From positions 2,294,001 to 2,358,000 of the forward strand of contig NZ_CP029397.2 of the NCBI RefSeq assembly GCF_001704615.3: a stretch of 64,000 nucleotides of DNA, given 5' to 3'. A program made the translations under genes and the position numbers. A model generated the notes under the pieces. It had not been told where the DNA came from, ran no database searches, and was given only the letters and a program-made list of their open reading frames with translations. Of the stretch, positions 9,093 to 17,695 are shown one piece after another. Positions within the stretch are counted from its first letter, which is position 1. The number at the start of each line of letters is the position of its first letter. This DNA comes from Acinetobacter defluvii. GTDB taxonomy: Bacteria; Pseudomonadota; Gammaproteobacteria; Pseudomonadales; Moraxellaceae.

Positions 9093-9916
9093 TGACTGTT
9101 GAACAATCTCTTTTGGGTAAAGATACTAATTATCCAAACACTTATCAGCCTGATATCTTATTTCCAATTTCACGTGTTCAAGCACGTGAAAACTACAAAC
9201 ATGTAGAAGGAATCTATCAAGGCAAAGATTGGTGGCATATTTTTGAAATTTCTTGGTTAAATGATCACGGTATTCCACAAGTTGCGATTGGGCGTATGAC
9301 ATTGCCCGCATCTTCTGAGTTTTTAATCGAGTCAAAATCTTTAAAGTTGTATTTTAATAGTCTGAACTTTACTCAGTTTGCATCGAAACAAGCATTTATT
9401 GACACCGTAGAAAAAGACTTGTCTGCTGCCGCACAAGCATCTGTCACTTTAACCTTATTTCAAGTGGATGAATTAGAAGTTGCAAAACCACAAGGGATTT
9501 GCATTGATAATCAACAACCTGACTGTTTAGTCAATCACCCTGATGCATCGTTACTAGCTTTTGATTCTGAGCATGAAAATTTTGATAAAAGTGTTGAAAT
9601 TCAACTGTATTCACATCTTTTAAGAAGTAATTGCCCAGTGACAGGGCAACCTGATTGGGGCACGGTTTTTATTCGCTATCAAGGTAAAAAGCCTTGTTAT
9701 CGCAGTATTTTAGCTTATATTATCTCCTACCGTCAGCATAATGGTTTCCATGAACAATGCGTGGAGCAAATCTTTGCCGATCTTTGGCAAAATTTACAAC
9801 CTGAAAAACTGATGGTTTATGCAACATATACACGTCGTGGGGGATTAGATATTAACCCTTGTCGTGTATCGGATGAATCATGGATGCCAAGCCCCGTTCG
9901 ATTGGCGAGACAATAA
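9092..9916 (+). CDS. queF: NADPH-dependent 7-cyano-7-deazaguanine reductase
   Basis: A 274-residue, long-form (YqcD-type) QueF, close to the E. coli length. It reduces preQ0 to preQ1 in queuosine biosynthesis. The nucleophilic Cys is about residue 181 in the segment SNCPVTGQPDWG; the conserved EQCVEQIFADL and the C-terminal RRGGLDINPCR are also present. The start codon overlaps the stop of the ABC permease (TAATG), so translation is coupled to a transporter with no established link to queuosine. No other que genes lie in the window. Confidence 0.95.
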   Translation: MTVEQSLLGKDTNYPNTYQPDILFPISRVQARENYKHVEGIYQGKDWWHIFEISWLNDHGIPQVAIGRMTLPASSEFLIESKSLKLYFNSLNFTQFASKQAFIDTVEKDLSAAAQASVTLTLFQVDELEVAKPQGICIDNQQPDCLVNHPDASLLAFDSEHENFDKSVEIQLYSHLLRSNCPVTGQPDWGTVFIRYQGKKPCYRSILAYIISYRQHNGFHEQCVEQIFADLWQNLQPEKLMVYATYTRRGGLDINPCRVSDESWMPSPVRLARQ

Positions 9917-9938
9917 AATAAAACATTGAGGTTTTAAC

Positions 9939-10589
9939 ATGTCCTTTTTTGGTTTTGTACCTACTGATGAACTTTTAAAAAACATTCAGTTAGGTATTGA
10001 GAAAAAAAATTCTAATGAACCACTGTACCCTTTACGTGATCAAACTGCGCTATTAATCAATGATGAGATTATAGATGCATTGTTGGTAAAACTTGTTCAA
10101 CACTTCCCTGCAAGTGATAAACGAGATACAGCTGAGAAATTAGCAGGGTATGTAAAATCAACTGTTTCTGTGCTCTTGAAGCAACTTTTAGGTAAAGCAG
10201 ACAATAATGTCGTACGTCAGTCTGTTGAGTTTTCAGAGCGTAGTTTGTTTAAAGACCCAACTGGTACTAGCCGAGTAGGTACAGCCCTTGATGCAAGTCT
10301 TGTGACTAACTTAAAACATTATTTTGCGGAAATTAAAGCAGATAATAAAATCGATAAAGAAGCTTTGGCAGAACTGTATAAACAGTTTGCTGATGCAACC
10401 ATTCGTCATTTTATGATTGAGTTTAATAAAACCTTAGACTTAGGCATGATTAAGCGTAAAGCATCTGATATTGGTGCTGCCGCAGTCACCAAAGCAGTAC
10501 ATATTGCGATTAATAAGCTTATTCCAAATTTAAGCCGTGATGAACTCAAAGCTGTTGCTGAATATCACGATACTTTATTCTTCAATTAA
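9939..10589 (+). CDS. Hypothetical helical protein
   Basis: A 216-residue protein beginning MSFFGFVPTDELLKN. The ATG follows GAGG at 9928-9931. It is predicted to be mostly alpha-helical, lysine-rich, without signal peptide or membrane span. It lies 22 bp after queF with no terminator between, so it is probably the last gene of the yadG-yadH-queF transcript; a terminator follows at 10619. I do not recognise a family. The length and composition are loosely like the unknown helical protein at 31074-31766, but I cannot show homology by eye. Confidence 0.7.
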   Translation: MSFFGFVPTDELLKNIQLGIEKKNSNEPLYPLRDQTALLINDEIIDALLVKLVQHFPASDKRDTAEKLAGYVKSTVSVLLKQLLGKADNNVVRQSVEFSERSLFKDPTGTSRVGTALDASLVTNLKHYFAEIKADNKIDKEALAELYKQFADATIRHFMIEFNKTLDLGMIKRKASDIGAAAVTKAVHIAINKLIPNLSRDELKAVAEYHDTLFFN

Positions 10590-10618
10590 GTTTTTATTTG
10601 CTAAAGTAAATTATTTTT

Positions 10619-10646
10619 AAATGCTCTTTTATAAGAGCATTTTTTA
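10619..10646 (+). terminator. Intrinsic terminator
   Basis: Stem AAATGCTCTT / AAGAGCATTT with a T-run, 30 bp after the hypothetical gene that closes the yadG-yadH-queF operon. Confidence 0.85.
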
Positions 10647-10791
10647 TATTTTAAATTTCTCTATTCACTTAATAACTCAAAAACCATTCACTATAGCCAA
10701 TGTCTTAGCAGGCAATCATGGGATATTAATAATGTTAGGATGGATGTAAGCACATTTATAGCTCAAAAATTAGAATGATATAGGTAAACAA

Positions 10792-11640
10792 ATGTTAAAA
10801 AATCTCTCTAATCAATCCAAAAATTTTCAACAACGCCTACACTCTAATATTCATATCCGTAAAACTAGGTTTAATGCAGTATCAGTACATCCTCACTATA
10901 CAGATGCTACTTTAATCTCACATTTTCTTACGGCTTTATCCATTACCTTTCCTCAAGGTGAACGCTTCTTTGTGGAAACAGTGCGCAATGTCCGAGAACA
11001 AATTAAAGATCCTCAGCTTCAGGCAGATATTGCAGGTTTTATTGGGCAAGAGGCGCATCATGCACAAGCACACGAGCAATTTAACCATGCTGTACAGTCA
11101 ACCCAGTACAACCTAAAAAAATATGATGCTGCGTTTGAAAAAGAAATGTTGCGTTTAAGAACACTAACCCAACGTCGCCAACTTGCTGCGACAGTTGCTT
11201 TAGAGCATTTTACAGCACTTATGGCAGGTTATATGTTGAAGTATCCCGAATTTATGTTTAAAGGTTTATCTTCAAACATGAAACAACTTTGGCTTTGGCA
11301 TGCGGTAGAGGAAATTGAACATAAACATGTGGCTTTTGATGTTTATCAGAGTATTTTTAATAATTTAGCACAGCGCCGTAGAAGTATGCGCACCATTACC
11401 ATCGGCTTTATAAGCAGCACAATGCTAATGACTGCCGATTTACTCTGGCAAGATCGTAAAACAAGCTTATATCAACCGAAACAATTACTTAAAAACATTA
11501 AAGCTCTGTATGGTTTGGGCTTAATGATGGTGCGTTTATTTCCAGAATATATTGCATTCTATGATGAGGATTTTCATCCTAAACAACTTGATCAACAAGA
11601 TTTACTTGAAATGGGGCGTCAGTTGCTTAATCCAAGTTAA
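10792..11640 (+). CDS. PF10118-type predicted metal-dependent hydrolase
   Basis: A 282-residue protein of the uncharacterised family often annotated as metal-dependent hydrolase (PF10118, COG3687). The N-terminal segment RKTRFNAVSVHPHYTD and the helical core fit. Candidate metal ligands are the histidine cluster GQEAHHAQAHEQFNH near residues 83-98 and the motif LWHAVEEIEHKHVAFD near residue 170, an arrangement like ferritin-type di-metal proteins. It is soluble apart from a weakly hydrophobic helix near residue 205. It stands alone, with about 200 bp before it and 650 bp after it. Biological role unknown. Confidence 0.8.
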   Translation: MLKNLSNQSKNFQQRLHSNIHIRKTRFNAVSVHPHYTDATLISHFLTALSITFPQGERFFVETVRNVREQIKDPQLQADIAGFIGQEAHHAQAHEQFNHAVQSTQYNLKKYDAAFEKEMLRLRTLTQRRQLAATVALEHFTALMAGYMLKYPEFMFKGLSSNMKQLWLWHAVEEIEHKHVAFDVYQSIFNNLAQRRRSMRTITIGFISSTMLMTADLLWQDRKTSLYQPKQLLKNIKALYGLGLMMVRLFPEYIAFYDEDFHPKQLDQQDLLEMGRQLLNPS

Positions 11641-12293
11641 AGTTTCACTTTATGAAATCACTTCAAAAAATATTTTTTTAGATATTAGATTGTTTAAATT
11701 AAAACTGATTTTTCAATCACTTGATCTGTTGTTTCTATACATTGGGCTTCTATATGACTATAGAAGTCTGAATGGGCTATGGTGTATAAAACACTACAAT
11801 GCACCTACTCTATTTCGCTCTATACGCATGCTTTAAATCATTTTTATGATACTAAATTAATCCAATGAATCAATTAAATTTGGCAAGTTTAAACAATGTT
11901 ATGCAATCTCAGTGTTACATTTTTAATGCATCGCCTCTACAGACAATTTTATATCTATTTTTCATTTAATTTATTATCTACAGTATATTGCAAAATTATT
12001 TCAGTTAAATAAATCTACTTTTTATATAATTTTCATTATTTTAGACTTTAAATAGCATTCTATTCATATTTGCTAAAATCTAAGAGTTGATACGTTAGCT
12101 TTGTCATGTTTTGTTTATGTATTTGTAAAATTGAGCCAAGGCAATGCTATTTTAATAAAAGTGAGTCAGTGATGTACTACTTTTTGCATGCTGCTGCCAG
12201 TCTAAGCATTACATTACACATAAGTTTTGGTATGGTTATGTCCATTCGTATTCGCCACTTATATACCCATAGAAAATTAGGAAATTATATTTC
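11641..12293. other. Gene-poor AT-rich stretch before mltB
   Basis: About 650 bp of strongly AT-rich DNA. Two open frames here (94 and 64 codons) lack a ribosome site and protein-like composition, so I do not call them. I see no terminator hairpin or RNA gene. The last 200 bp must carry the mltB promoter. Confidence 0.5.
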
Positions 12294-13295
12294 ATGTTAA
12301 ATTTTGGGCTTTTTCAGAAAGTAAGAAACATCAGCTTCTGTGCAGCTGCCTTATCCATTACCAGTTTTTGTCAGGCAAATGATTTTGCCAATGATCCCAA
12401 CTATAACAATTTTAAATTAAAAACAATGCAAACTTATGGTTTAAGCAGTGAACAAGTCGATTGGGCAATGAATGGTTCACGAAATTTACCAAATATTATC
12501 AATATCATGAATAGACCGGGGGAAAGTAAACCTTGGTATCAATACAAAACTAATTTTTTAGCAGAAGGTACAATTCAGCGTGGTGTTCGTTTTAAAAATC
12601 AGTATGCGGATACCCTAAATCGTGCTGAACAACAATATGGCGTTCCTCAAGCAATTATTCTGGGGATTTTAGGTGTGGAAACAGGTTATGGTGCAAATAA
12701 AGGCTCGTTTATCACCCGTGATGCGCTTGCAACCTTAGGTTTTGGTTATGAACGTCGTGCTCAATATTTCCAAGATGAACTTTCTGCCTTAATTGCTTGG
12801 TCATATAAAGATGGTGTACCGACCAATTCGATTGTAGGTTCTTATGCAGGTGCAGTTGGTTACCCACAATTTATGCCAAGTAATATCCCACTGTATGGGG
12901 TTGATTATGATGGCAATGGTCATGTTGATCTGCGTAACTCAGCTGTCGATGCGATTGGCTCTATTGCAAATTATTTGGCACAAAAAGGTTGGCAGCGAAA
13001 CCAACCAATTGCATTCCCAGCACGTTATACAGGAAATAATCCTGATGCCATCATTGCTAAGGATTTAACTCAACCTACGCCTTATGGTGCACTGAAAAAC
13101 CAAGGTATCACCCCGATGAATCCTATCGTGAAAATTGACGATTTAGATATGGTCAATGTGATTCAACTACAGGAAAGTTATGGACCTGCTTACTACATTA
13201 CTTACCCTAATTTTCAGGTGATTACTACGTATAACAAAAGCCGCATGTATGCCACTGCGCTCTGGTTATTAGGTACTGAAATAGTAAGTCGCTAA
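12294..13295 (+). CDS. mltB: Lytic murein transglycosylase B
   Basis: A 333-residue secreted or membrane-anchored lytic transglycosylase of family 3. An N-terminal signal sequence is cleaved near FCQANDF. The SLT/MltB domain follows, with the catalytic Glu at about residue 129 in GILGVETGYGANKG and the conserved stretches GAVGYPQFMPS and YDGNGHVDL. It cleaves glycan strands in the periplasm with formation of 1,6-anhydro ends. The signal lacks a clear lipobox (SFCQA is poor), so it may be soluble. An AGGA lies just before the start. It is a separate unit from rlpA, 285 bp downstream. Confidence 0.9.
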   Translation: MLNFGLFQKVRNISFCAAALSITSFCQANDFANDPNYNNFKLKTMQTYGLSSEQVDWAMNGSRNLPNIINIMNRPGESKPWYQYKTNFLAEGTIQRGVRFKNQYADTLNRAEQQYGVPQAIILGILGVETGYGANKGSFITRDALATLGFGYERRAQYFQDELSALIAWSYKDGVPTNSIVGSYAGAVGYPQFMPSNIPLYGVDYDGNGHVDLRNSAVDAIGSIANYLAQKGWQRNQPIAFPARYTGNNPDAIIAKDLTQPTPYGALKNQGITPMNPIVKIDDLDMVNVIQLQESYGPAYYITYPNFQVITTYNKSRMYATALWLLGTEIVSR

Positions 13296-13579
13296 GACTT
13301 ACTTTTCTTTCAGACTAAATAAGTCAAGAACTATTTTGAGTAAATTGACTACTATTTAAACTTTTTAAACATTTGGTTACAATTATGGTTATTTTTTATA
13401 CTTATTTCGTAAGTTTTTGTCCTTTTTGTAACTGATCTTAAAATATTAGTAGACACATTCGTTACTGCATGAATATTATCCCCTACCGTTAAATGTGGTT
13501 GCAAAAGTAAATTTACAGACTTCAGTGCTTATTTTTTGTGTTTAAAAAAATAGTTTTTGAAGTTCCCAGGAGTTAAACA

Positions 13580-14191
13580 ATGCATGCTTCACTGAAATAT
13601 ATGATCGCCCTGACCATGGGTTTAGGTATGACGCAAGTCAACTCAGAAATGGTTCAGTCATCATATTTAAACAACGATTCAGACAGTTCTAGCCTTGCTT
13701 CACGTGTAGTGAATAAAGATTCAACTAATTTTAATTCACACTTTTCAAACTTAAACAGTTTGTCAATTACTGAACGTTCTGGCGATAAAATCCGTCGTGA
13801 TACACTCGCTGCAAAAGTTCAAGTACAAGAAGATGAGCCTTCAGTCATTGATAAATTAAATGCTGTTGCATCCAATACTGTTCGTAAATTCTCACAAACA
13901 GGTGTTGCATCTTGGTATGGTCGTCAATTCCATGGACGTAAAACGGCAAGTGGTGACACCTTCGATATGAACCAATTAACAGCAGCACATCGTAGCCTGC
14001 CTTTAAACTGTTATATTCGTGTGACCAATAAAGACAACGGCAAAAGTGTTGTGGTTAAAGTAAATGACCGTGGTCCTTTCCATGGTAACCGTGTGCTCGA
14101 TTTATCTTATGGTGCCGCTAAACGTTTAGGCATCACGAACTCTGGTACAGGTCGTGTCAGTATCGAACGTGTGGATGGTCCAAACTCTTAA
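13580..14191 (+). CDS. rlpA: RlpA-like septal ring lytic transglycosylase
   Basis: A 203-residue exported protein. The N-terminus (MHASLKYMIALTMGLGMTQV) looks like a signal sequence. A disordered linker follows, and residues 108-200 form the double-psi beta-barrel of RlpA: GVASWYGRQFHGRKTASGD, then VKVNDRGPFHGNRVLDLSYG with the catalytic-type Asp. Unlike E. coli and Pseudomonas RlpA there is no C-terminal SPOR domain and no clear lipobox. The start follows CCAGGAG. Probable role: cleavage of denuded glycan at division sites, by family. A strong terminator follows. Confidence 0.85.
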   Translation: MHASLKYMIALTMGLGMTQVNSEMVQSSYLNNDSDSSSLASRVVNKDSTNFNSHFSNLNSLSITERSGDKIRRDTLAAKVQVQEDEPSVIDKLNAVASNTVRKFSQTGVASWYGRQFHGRKTASGDTFDMNQLTAAHRSLPLNCYIRVTNKDNGKSVVVKVNDRGPFHGNRVLDLSYGAAKRLGITNSGTGRVSIERVDGPNS

Positions 14192-14213
14192 GTTTACCTT
14201 TCCCCATTTAACG

Positions 14214-14242
14214 AAAAAAGCCACATCGTTTGTGGCTTTTTT
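14214..14242 (+). terminator. Intrinsic terminator of rlpA
   Basis: AAAAAAGCCACA / TGTGGCTTTTTT around the bases TCGTT, 22 bp after the rlpA stop. Confidence 0.9.
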
Positions 14243-14558
14243 AATTAAATGGATTTTTGCGCTTATTTACCTCTTTCTTATCTTATTTACTTCAATACGT
14301 TCTTCTCCTCAATAAAATCAGTCAATCCAATCGACCTATTTTTATTCACGTTTTAATCTCATAACTTCTCATGACTTTATTGAATTTGATCGTGGACACT
14401 GTCGGTCTTTTTTAGTCTGTTAAATCTAAGAATAAAAATACATTGACTGAAAAGACTTAAAACTTTTTAGATTCGCCTTTGACCATTGTCGGTTTCTCGT
14501 TTATATTTTCTAGAGTGGCTAAAAATAAATGAAATAAATCTGGCGCATGGAGTTGAAT
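14243..14558. other. Gene-free stretch before the Mpo1-like gene
   Basis: About 315 bp, AT-rich, with no open frame or RNA gene that I can support. It presumably holds the promoter of the downstream membrane protein gene. Confidence 0.45.
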
Positions 14559-15005
14559 ATGAAATCTATAACCGAGTGGTTCGATGAGTATAGCGAAAGC
14601 CATCAAAACAAAACCAATAAAATGATTCACTGGGTGTGTGTACCTGCTATTTTATTTTCGATTATTGGAATTTTGGCACATTTTAGTGCTCTGTTAACGG
14701 CTTTGATTATTGTTTTAACCCTAGTTTTTTACGCGCGTCTTGATCTGGTTTTAGCCGTAGCTATGGTCGCACTGGTTGCAGTGATGGCGTGGGTGATTTA
14801 TCTACTTCCTGTCGGGGTGGGATTCTATATTGGGGTGTTCGTTTTAGCTTGGATTGGTCAGTTTTATGGGCATAAAGTCGAAGGTAAAAAGCCTTCTTTC
14901 TTCAAAGACCTCCAATTCCTTCTGATTGGTCCTGTATGGTGTATGGATGCTTATTTAACTAAAGTACTACCTAAATGGAAAACACGCCAAAAACTGGCTT
15001 TTTAG
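14559..15005 (+). CDS. Mpo1-like (DUF962) membrane protein
   Basis: A 148-residue protein of the DUF962/Mpo1 family. The N-terminal WFDEYSESHQNKTNKMIHWV with its SHQNxxNxxIH motif and the later QFYGHKVEGKKPSFF and FLLIGPVWCM segments are diagnostic. It has about four membrane helices. Yeast Mpo1 is an iron-dependent 2-hydroxy fatty acid dioxygenase; the His residues matching its metal sites are present, but the bacterial role is not established. I choose the ATG at 14559, which has GGAG six bases upstream, over the in-frame ATG at 14547 that contains that GGAG. Confidence 0.85.
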   Translation: MKSITEWFDEYSESHQNKTNKMIHWVCVPAILFSIIGILAHFSALLTALIIVLTLVFYARLDLVLAVAMVALVAVMAWVIYLLPVGVGFYIGVFVLAWIGQFYGHKVEGKKPSFFKDLQFLLIGPVWCMDAYLTKVLPKWKTRQKLAF

Positions 15006-15053
15006 CGCAAATGAGCATGGGTTAAATTTTATGATGGAATTTAACCCATTTTT

Positions 15054-15314
15054 TTAACTCAAAAAGTAATATAAAACATAAAAACAAACTAAACTCAGCG
15101 CTAAATGAATTAATATTTTTTTAGAAATTAAAGCCAATATGACGCATATCATTGCTGCTAAAAAATAAGCATCCAAAGGTAAATTTCGCAGCGCATTTGC
15201 ATTAAAAAATACAATTAGGGTGTGTTTTGAAAATTGTTTCTGATGATATTGTGCTTTTAGTAATTCTAAGCCCCCTAATTCTTTTAGATGAATATAGCTC
15301 GCTCTCTCCTGCAT
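15054..15314 (-). pseudogene. Chimeric remnant: AraC-type N-terminus joined to AzlD-like C-terminus
   Basis: An 86-codon open frame. Residues 5-32 (IHLKELGGLELLKAQYHQKQ and FSKH) read like the start of an AraC-family regulator with a cupin sensor, where a Thr/Val-His-Glu-Gly segment would normally continue. From about residue 33 the sequence changes to hydrophobic helices (LPLDAYFLAAMICVILALIS and following) resembling the C-terminal end of an AzlD branched-chain amino acid exporter subunit. AraC-type genes are often followed by azlC and azlD, so one deletion removing most of the regulator, all of azlC and most of azlD would give this frame. No good ribosome site precedes it. Family assignments are by eye; it could instead be a small real membrane protein. 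Confidence 0.5.
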
Positions 15315-15391
15315 TTTTGCTATTCAAAAGATATAGAACAAAATTGCTATGAGAATTAAAAAATTTTGCAGCAGCACTATTCAAAATTGCC

Positions 15392-15940
15392 TTAACTATA
15401 GGACTTGCCTTGATGCTTTAACCAACCACTTACATGACGACCTTGTGGATCATGATGTGTCCAATGGATCACTCCACCTTGCTCGCTGTATTCATATTCA
15501 CCAAAAAATTCAACGGTATCACCTTTTTGTAATTGCTCAATTCTTGGTGCTAAATCAATATTATGCGCAACCAATACAGTTAAGCCATTGTCCAATAACA
15601 AAATAAATTTCTGATGACGAGCACCTTCATTATCATCTCTCAATATTGCTTTAACTTTACCCGCAGATTGTACTTGCACATTACTGAGTTTTTGCTCATA
15701 CGACTTTTGAATAACCTCTAAACCCTGTTGATTTTGGCTATTTTGCGCATTATCTACATGAGTATTATGTGAGTTTATTTGTGGCTGTGCCGAAGCTTGA
15801 TCGTCTTTTGACTCCGACTGAGTATTTTCTGAGTGAACGGTCGCTGTTGTATTTTTATCTTGGTTTAAATCAATACCCAAATATGCTGCAATGATAAGGA
15901 TAATTACTGCGCCGATACTCAGATTGGTCTTATTTGCCAT
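15392..15940 (-). CDS. DUF3465 domain protein, membrane-anchored
   Basis: A 182-residue protein. Residues 7-24 form one membrane segment or uncleaved signal (LSIGAVIILIIAAYLGI). A Gln/Ser/Asn-rich linker spans about 30-75, and the DUF3465 domain fills the C-terminal half, with GARHQKFILLLDNGLTVLVA and the C-terminal VIHWTHHDPQGRHVSGWLKH. The domain looks like an OB-fold-type periplasmic module; no activity is known. It reads away from the unknown gene at 16008, with a 67-bp divergent promoter region between them. Confidence 0.8.
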   Translation of the reverse strand: MANKTNLSIGAVIILIIAAYLGIDLNQDKNTTATVHSENTQSESKDDQASAQPQINSHNTHVDNAQNSQNQQGLEVIQKSYEQKLSNVQVQSAGKVKAILRDDNEGARHQKFILLLDNGLTVLVAHNIDLAPRIEQLQKGDTVEFFGEYEYSEQGGVIHWTHHDPQGRHVSGWLKHQGKSYS

Positions 15941-16007
15941 CTATAATCATTCTATGCTAAAAATAATGCCCAAATTATATAAACTTCCATAACAATGAGA
16001 AAGCCAA

Positions 16008-16613
16008 ATGAATGAACAAAAACAATTAAGAACAGTACTTATAGAACTTTTTCCTACACTTCGCCCTACTGATTTTCCCAAACTAAATGCTCAATCTAGT
16101 AACAGTACATGGTTAATGGATTGGCAATCCAATTACGAAGCGTCAAAACAGGTGATTGCAGCATGTGAGTTTTCAAATTTTGGTGGATTATTAGAAGAAA
16201 AATTTAAAACTTTAAATGTTGTAAAGTCATCACACTATGATGTTTCATATATTTTAAAAGACATTTTTAATTATATTGAAAAATTTGAAGATAATTCTGA
16301 GCATGAATTGGTTGACTTAAGTGAATCAGAATATGATGCGTCATTCTATGACGATAATGAACTGAGTTTTGAAGAACAATATGCCATTGCGATGGATAAT
16401 ATTACATTTGATATTCTCCAGCATGATGTAAGTGTAATTGTTATCGAACACGGAGAAAATTCTGCTTTTATTTTAAGTCAGGCTGCTTTTGAAGCTTTAT
16501 CAAAATTAGAAAAATTATTAAAAACAATATATACCAACAGTGATGTAACACTTTATCATCATGAGTATAAACAAGATTATCAGTTTGGCTATCTACTCAC
16601 CGACTTAGAATAA
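16008..16613 (+). CDS. Hypothetical acidic protein
   Basis: A 201-residue protein beginning MNEQKQLRTVLIELFPTLRP. It is acidic, with a run of Asp/Glu/Ser near residues 100-125, and has no signal or membrane segment. The start follows GAGAAAG. I recognise no domain. The ending is a bidirectional-looking terminator at 16621-16650 shared with tsf, which reads toward it. The codon usage fits the neighbours. Confidence 0.7.
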   Translation: MNEQKQLRTVLIELFPTLRPTDFPKLNAQSSNSTWLMDWQSNYEASKQVIAACEFSNFGGLLEEKFKTLNVVKSSHYDVSYILKDIFNYIEKFEDNSEHELVDLSESEYDASFYDDNELSFEEQYAIAMDNITFDILQHDVSVIVIEHGENSAFILSQAAFEALSKLEKLLKTIYTNSDVTLYHHEYKQDYQFGYLLTDLE

Positions 16614-16620
16614 ACATATA

Positions 16621-16650
16621 AAAAACCCCTCACAATTGAGGGGTTCTTTT
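16621..16650. terminator. Bidirectional terminator between hypothetical gene and tsf
   Basis: CCCCTCA / TGAGGGG with loop CAAT, flanked by an A-run on the left and a T-run on the right, so it can work on both convergent transcripts. Confidence 0.85.
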
Positions 16651-16673
16651 ATAACTTTACTAAATCAGTAAAA

Positions 16674-17552
16674 TTATTGTGCAGCAGCAGCTTGAGCAGC
16701 AGCAACTTCATCAGCGAAGCTCATTTCTGCTTTTTTCTCAATACCTTCACCAACTTCGAAACGAACGAATTCAGTTACAGTTGTACCTGTTGCTTTTAAT
16801 ACGTCAGCAACTTTCTTATCATTGTCGATAACATACATTTGACGATCAAGTGCAACTTCGTTCAAGTATTTTTCAACAGAACCCGTTACCATTTTTTCAA
16901 CGATGTTTGCTGGTTTACCAGATTCGATCGCTTTCGCTTCCGCAATTTCTTTCTCTTTTGCGATAAGATCAGCAGATACGCCTTCAGCATTTACAGCAAC
17001 TGGGTTGAACGCAGCAACATGCATTGCCAAACCTTTACCAGTTTCAGCATCACCCGTGTAAGATACAACAACACCGATTTTTAAACCGTGTTTGTACACT
17101 GCAAGGTTTTCACCTTCAATAAGGGTTGCACGACGAACTTGGATGTTTTCACCGATTTTTTGAACAAGCGCAATACGCGCTTCTTCTACAGTATGACCAT
17201 CTTCAAGTTTCAATTCAGCAATTTTAGCAGCATCAGTTTCGTTCGCAGCTAAAGCAGCAGTCGCAACTTGTTTAGAGAAGTTTGCAAAGTTTTCGTCTTT
17301 TGCAACGAAGTCAGTTTGACAGTTTACTTCTAAAAGAATTGCTTTGTTACCTTCTTGAACGATTGTGATCGCACCATCAGCAGCAATGTTACCCGCTTTT
17401 TTAGCAGCTTTTGCTTGACCTGATTTACGAAGGTTGTCAATCGCTAACTCGATGTCACCGTTTGCTTCTGTTAATGCTTTTTTGCATTCCATCATCGCAA
17501 GACCAGTACGGTCACGTAATTCTTTTACCATGCTCGCAGTAACTGCAGTCAT
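16674..17552 (-). CDS. tsf: Translation elongation factor Ts
   Basis: A 292-residue EF-Ts, near the usual length of about 290. The N-terminal UBA-like domain carries the family motif RTGLAMMECKKALTEA (the common form has GAGMMDCKKAL), and TDFVAKDENF near residue 80 is the segment that inserts into EF-Tu to release GDP. Standard order rpsB-tsf on the minus strand, with a 143-bp spacer that contains a hairpin which may trim tsf expression relative to rpsB. Confidence 0.98.
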   Translation of the reverse strand: MTAVTASMVKELRDRTGLAMMECKKALTEANGDIELAIDNLRKSGQAKAAKKAGNIAADGAITIVQEGNKAILLEVNCQTDFVAKDENFANFSKQVATAALAANETDAAKIAELKLEDGHTVEEARIALVQKIGENIQVRRATLIEGENLAVYKHGLKIGVVVSYTGDAETGKGLAMHVAAFNPVAVNAEGVSADLIAKEKEIAEAKAIESGKPANIVEKMVTGSVEKYLNEVALDRQMYVIDNDKKVADVLKATGTTVTEFVRFEVGEGIEKKAEMSFADEVAAAQAAAAQ

Positions 17553-17594
17553 GTTGTTCTCCTAAATTCGGTAGAGATATGAATTCTGTTAACA

Positions 17595-17627
17595 AAAACG
17601 GCCCAAACATTGAATCTGGGCCGTTTT
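17595..17627 (-). terminator. Intercistronic hairpin between rpsB and tsf
   Basis: On the minus strand AAAACGGCCCA pairs perfectly with TGGGCCGTTTT around an 11-nt loop, followed by a broken T-run (GTTTTTGTT). It lies after the rpsB stop and before tsf. It looks like an attenuating terminator or an mRNA-stabilising hairpin inside the operon, not an operon end. Confidence 0.65.
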
Positions 17628-17695
17628 GCTTTCTCGACGCTTAATTTGCCACCATTACATGTCGCAAAAATGACAAGCATGCGTCAATAAACGCA

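Noticed and set aside
11552..11836. 94-codon frame at the end of the PF10118 gene
   Set aside because: Overlaps the real gene in another frame and continues through AT-rich intergenic DNA without protein-like features.
12106..12300. 64-codon open frame before mltB
   Set aside because: No ribosome site, odd composition, and it overlaps the mltB start; reads like intergenic DNA.
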